Source: Candidatus Aminicenantota bacterium
GTDB taxonomy: Bacteria; Acidobacteriota; Aminicenantia; UBA2199
DNA: 7,833 nt
Assembly (NCBI GenBank): GCA_029939015.1
Contig: JAOZTV010000151.1
Coordinates: 1 to 7,833 of the forward strand
Direction of reading: 5' to 3'
Below, piece by piece: positions 6,365 through 7,833 of the stretch. Position 1 is the first letter of the stretch. Every line of letters starts with the position of its first letter. The notes below the pieces were generated by a model. The model searched no databases. It was not told the origin of the DNA and was given only the letters and a program-made list of their open reading frames with translations. The position numbers and the translations under genes are program-made.

Positions 6365-6814
6365 AAACCCCATTAAGGTATTTATAAAGATATTATAATA
6401 ATAAAAGGAAATAGACAAAGTTCTGTTAATTGTGAACTCAACAAAAATAGAGGTAATTAAAATTAACAGAATTGGCCAAAAAGATTGTTGCTTATTTTCA
6501 AAAAAATAAATCACTCCAAGGGCTATAAATTGAAATAGGGATAATTTTATAATCAAACTAGTATGAGCTTTGATAATAAAAAAATACAAAATTATTCCAA
6601 TTATAATCAATATGGTGGTAGCTTTTTCATCACTCTTTTTTAATAATACTTTTATAAACACAATAATAAAAAAAGGGATTAATAATCCAAAGACAACATA
6701 GTTTACAATATCAATACCGATGGGTGTTTTGGTAAATGTTTTTATATTATCGATAAAAAAACTTGAAAGTATAAGTAATAAGCTAAAACCTAATGAAACC
6801 TTTAAATTTTTCAC
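6326..6814 (-). CDS. Multi-pass membrane protein, possibly VanZ-like
   Basis: A 162-residue hydrophobic protein with five or six predicted membrane helices (about 7-21, 36-57, 67-84, 88-105, 112-127, 138-160). The spacing and a few residues recall the VanZ-like family: an early 'IVNYVVFGLL' (compare HFxxYxxLGxL), a late acidic residue before 'INRTLSIS' (compare E/Q-x-x-x-x-x-GRTxSxxD), then 'NIFINTLMGFSGYI' (compare DxxxNTLGxxxG). The conserved His and Asp are missing, so this is tentative and the function unknown. The start is GTG, whose last two bases belong to the recA stop (GTGA overlap), pointing to translational coupling; no separate Shine-Dalgarno is visible. Encoded downstream of recA, where recX often lies in other bacteria; this protein is not recX. 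It ends with TAG and overlaps the nucleotidyltransferase gene tail to tail. Confidence 0.72.
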   Translation of the reverse strand: MKNLKVSLGFSLLLILSSFFIDNIKTFTKTPIGIDIVNYVVFGLLIPFFIIVFIKVLLKKSDEKATTILIIIGIILYFFIIKAHTSLIIKLSLFQFIALGVIYFFENKQQSFWPILLILITSIFVEFTINRTLSISFYYYNIFINTLMGFSGYIAATIAFRR

Positions 6815-7833
6815 TTAGATTTTTTTTTTTCTACAACAGTATCTTTTTTTGTGTTTTTTTCTTCAACTAATCCTTCTTTAATTAAAATTTTATGTTTGAC
6901 TTCCTCATAAAGTGATTTGTTTTCTTCAAATAGTTTTCTTACGGCTTCTTTTCCCTGTCCAAGTTTTTCTTCCCCATAAGAATACCATGAGCCTGTTTTT
7001 GCAATTAATTCATATTTTACGGCTAAATCAATTATATCACCTTCTCTTGAAAGACCTTTCCCAAAAAGAAGGTCAACTTCTGTAAACTTAAATGGAGGAG
7101 AAACTTTATTTTTAACAATTTTCAAACGTGTTCTTCCCCCTACGATGTCAACACCACTTTTCAAAGTAAGGATTTTTCTAACTTCTACACGCATTGAACA
7201 GTAAAACTTTAAGGCTTTGCCACCTGTAGTTGTTTCAGGGTTGCCCATGAAAACACCAATTTTATCTCTTAATTGGTTGAGAAAAATAAAAACAGTTTTT
7301 GACCTTGCAACAAGAGCAGTTAATTTTCGTAATGCCTGACTCATTAATCTTGCCTGTAAACCCATGTGGCTATCACCCATATCTCCTTCAAGTTCAGCCT
7401 TAGGCACAAGTGCAGCAACACTATCTATAACAATAATATCAACACCGCCTGATCTGACAAGAATTTCCGCTATTTCAAGAGCTTGTTCACCGTAATCAGG
7501 TTGAGAAATATAAAGTTCTTCAATATTAACACCTAGGTTTTCTGCATATATAGAGTCAAGGGCGTGTTCTGCGTCAATAAAAGCTGCAGTGCCTCCTGCT
7601 TTTTGAGCTTCTGCGATTGCCTGTAAGGCTAATGTTGTTTTACCTGATGCTTCTGGTCCGTAAATTTCAGAAACTCTTCCTCTTGGAAAGCCTCCAATAC
7701 CACTTATTATATCAAAAGAAAGACATCCAGATGAAATTGCAGGAACCTTTACTGCACTATCACCACCTAATTTCATTATTGCGCCCTTTCCAAACTGTTT
7801 TTCTATTTGAGATACTGCATTATTTATTGCAGC
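6811..7833 (-). CDS. recA: Recombinase RecA (partial, N-terminal residues outside window)
   Basis: The frame is open to the right window edge and gives 340 visible residues. RecA is the DNA-dependent ATPase that forms filaments on single-stranded DNA, drives strand exchange and triggers LexA self-cleavage. Residues encoded before the first internal ATG (7776) read 'AVSQIEKQFGKGAI', the conserved RecA N-terminal helix, so that ATG is not the start; perhaps ten more residues lie outside. Motifs, counted from the first visible residue: Walker A GPEASGKTT (59-67), catalytic Glu in FIDAEHALD (Glu89), Walker B IIVIDSVAA (D137), loop L1 'EGDMGDSHMGLQAR', and loop L2 'NQLRDKIGVFMGNPETTTGG' with the conserved Asn-Gln. 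The C-terminal domain is complete ('AWYSY-like GSWYSYGEEKLGQGKE'). The last residues are Lys-rich rather than acidic as in E. coli. GC content looks higher than in the central genes. Promoter and any SOS box lie outside the window. Confidence 0.98.
   Translation of the reverse strand, partial: AAINNAVSQIEKQFGKGAIMKLGGDSAVKVPAISSGCLSFDIISGIGGFPRGRVSEIYGPEASGKTTLALQAIAEAQKAGGTAAFIDAEHALDSIYAENLGVNIEELYISQPDYGEQALEIAEILVRSGGVDIIVIDSVAALVPKAELEGDMGDSHMGLQARLMSQALRKLTALVARSKTVFIFLNQLRDKIGVFMGNPETTTGGKALKFYCSMRVEVRKILTLKSGVDIVGGRTRLKIVKNKVSPPFKFTEVDLLFGKGLSREGDIIDLAVKYELIAKTGSWYSYGEEKLGQGKEAVRKLFEENKSLYEEVKHKILIKEGLVEEKNTKKDTVVEKKKSK
6820..6830 (-). repeat. Eleven-base poly-A tract at the 3' end of recA
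   Basis: Eleven T on the + strand, read as poly-A in recA, encoding the Lys run near the C-terminus (EKKKSK). Slippage here would only change the last three codons. Confidence 0.85.

Noticed and set aside
6421..6471. Perfect 11-bp inverted repeat TTCTGTTAATT / AATTAACAGAA with a 29-base loop
   Set aside because: It lies inside the membrane protein coding region, is AT-rich with a long loop, and such a match is plausible by chance in this base composition.
6811..6830. -1 frameshift on the recA poly-A tract producing a RecA-membrane protein fusion
   Set aside because: The -1 frame meets TAA immediately before the GTG of the next gene, so no fusion can be made by a single slip.
7774..7776. ATG at 7776 as recA start
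   Set aside because: The codons upstream encode the conserved RecA N-terminal helix (IEKQFGKGAI), so translation must begin outside the window.

Overview
The window is a compact, strongly AT-rich bacterial segment with no RNA gene, CRISPR array or insertion sequence that I can recognise. Seven protein genes cover almost all of it, and no stretch over 300 bases lacks a gene. Two are housekeeping recombination genes cut by the window edges: the 3' end of a probable recF on the left (+ strand) and most of recA on the right (- strand). The kinase style (a PknB-type domain, one membrane helix and a large extracytoplasmic part) and the TPR proteins with a KKKK-membrane-helix-KKK segment recall Acidobacteriota/Aminicenantota-like or deltaproteobacterial-type lineages. 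This is a weak inference, and I cannot assign the organism.

Layout, left to right. (1) Probable recF C-terminus, + strand, ending at 214. (2) A long - strand gene for a TPR-CHAT cysteine protease with an N-terminal hydrophobic export or anchor segment; its 3' end overlaps recF tail to tail. (3) An 86-bp divergent intergenic region with recognisable promoter elements. (4) A + strand two-gene operon: a transmembrane Ser/Thr kinase with a TPR-like segment and a TonB-C/AgmX-like C-terminal domain, then, one base later, a membrane protein with a signal peptide, TPRs, a second membrane helix and a beta-rich tail. A Rho-independent-type hairpin closes the operon. (5) A + strand sugar-nucleotide-type nucleotidyltransferase that must begin at a TTG (or CTG) codon with no Shine-Dalgarno sequence. 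(6) A - strand multi-pass membrane protein, possibly VanZ-like, convergently overlapping (5) and translationally coupled to (7). (7) recA, running off the right edge.

The most interesting part is the central block between recF and recA. A TPR-CHAT protease with an intact His/Cys dyad faces a membrane kinase operon across a shared promoter region. The kinase and its partner both carry segments predicted to lie outside the cytoplasm, and both, like the protease, contain TPR-type helical repeats. A membrane signalling-protease module is a reasonable hypothesis, but only the gene arrangement and domain content are seen directly. The protease gene also contains several 10-12-base poly-A tracts (coding strand), two of them just before the catalytic core, so its expression could be sensitive to slippage.
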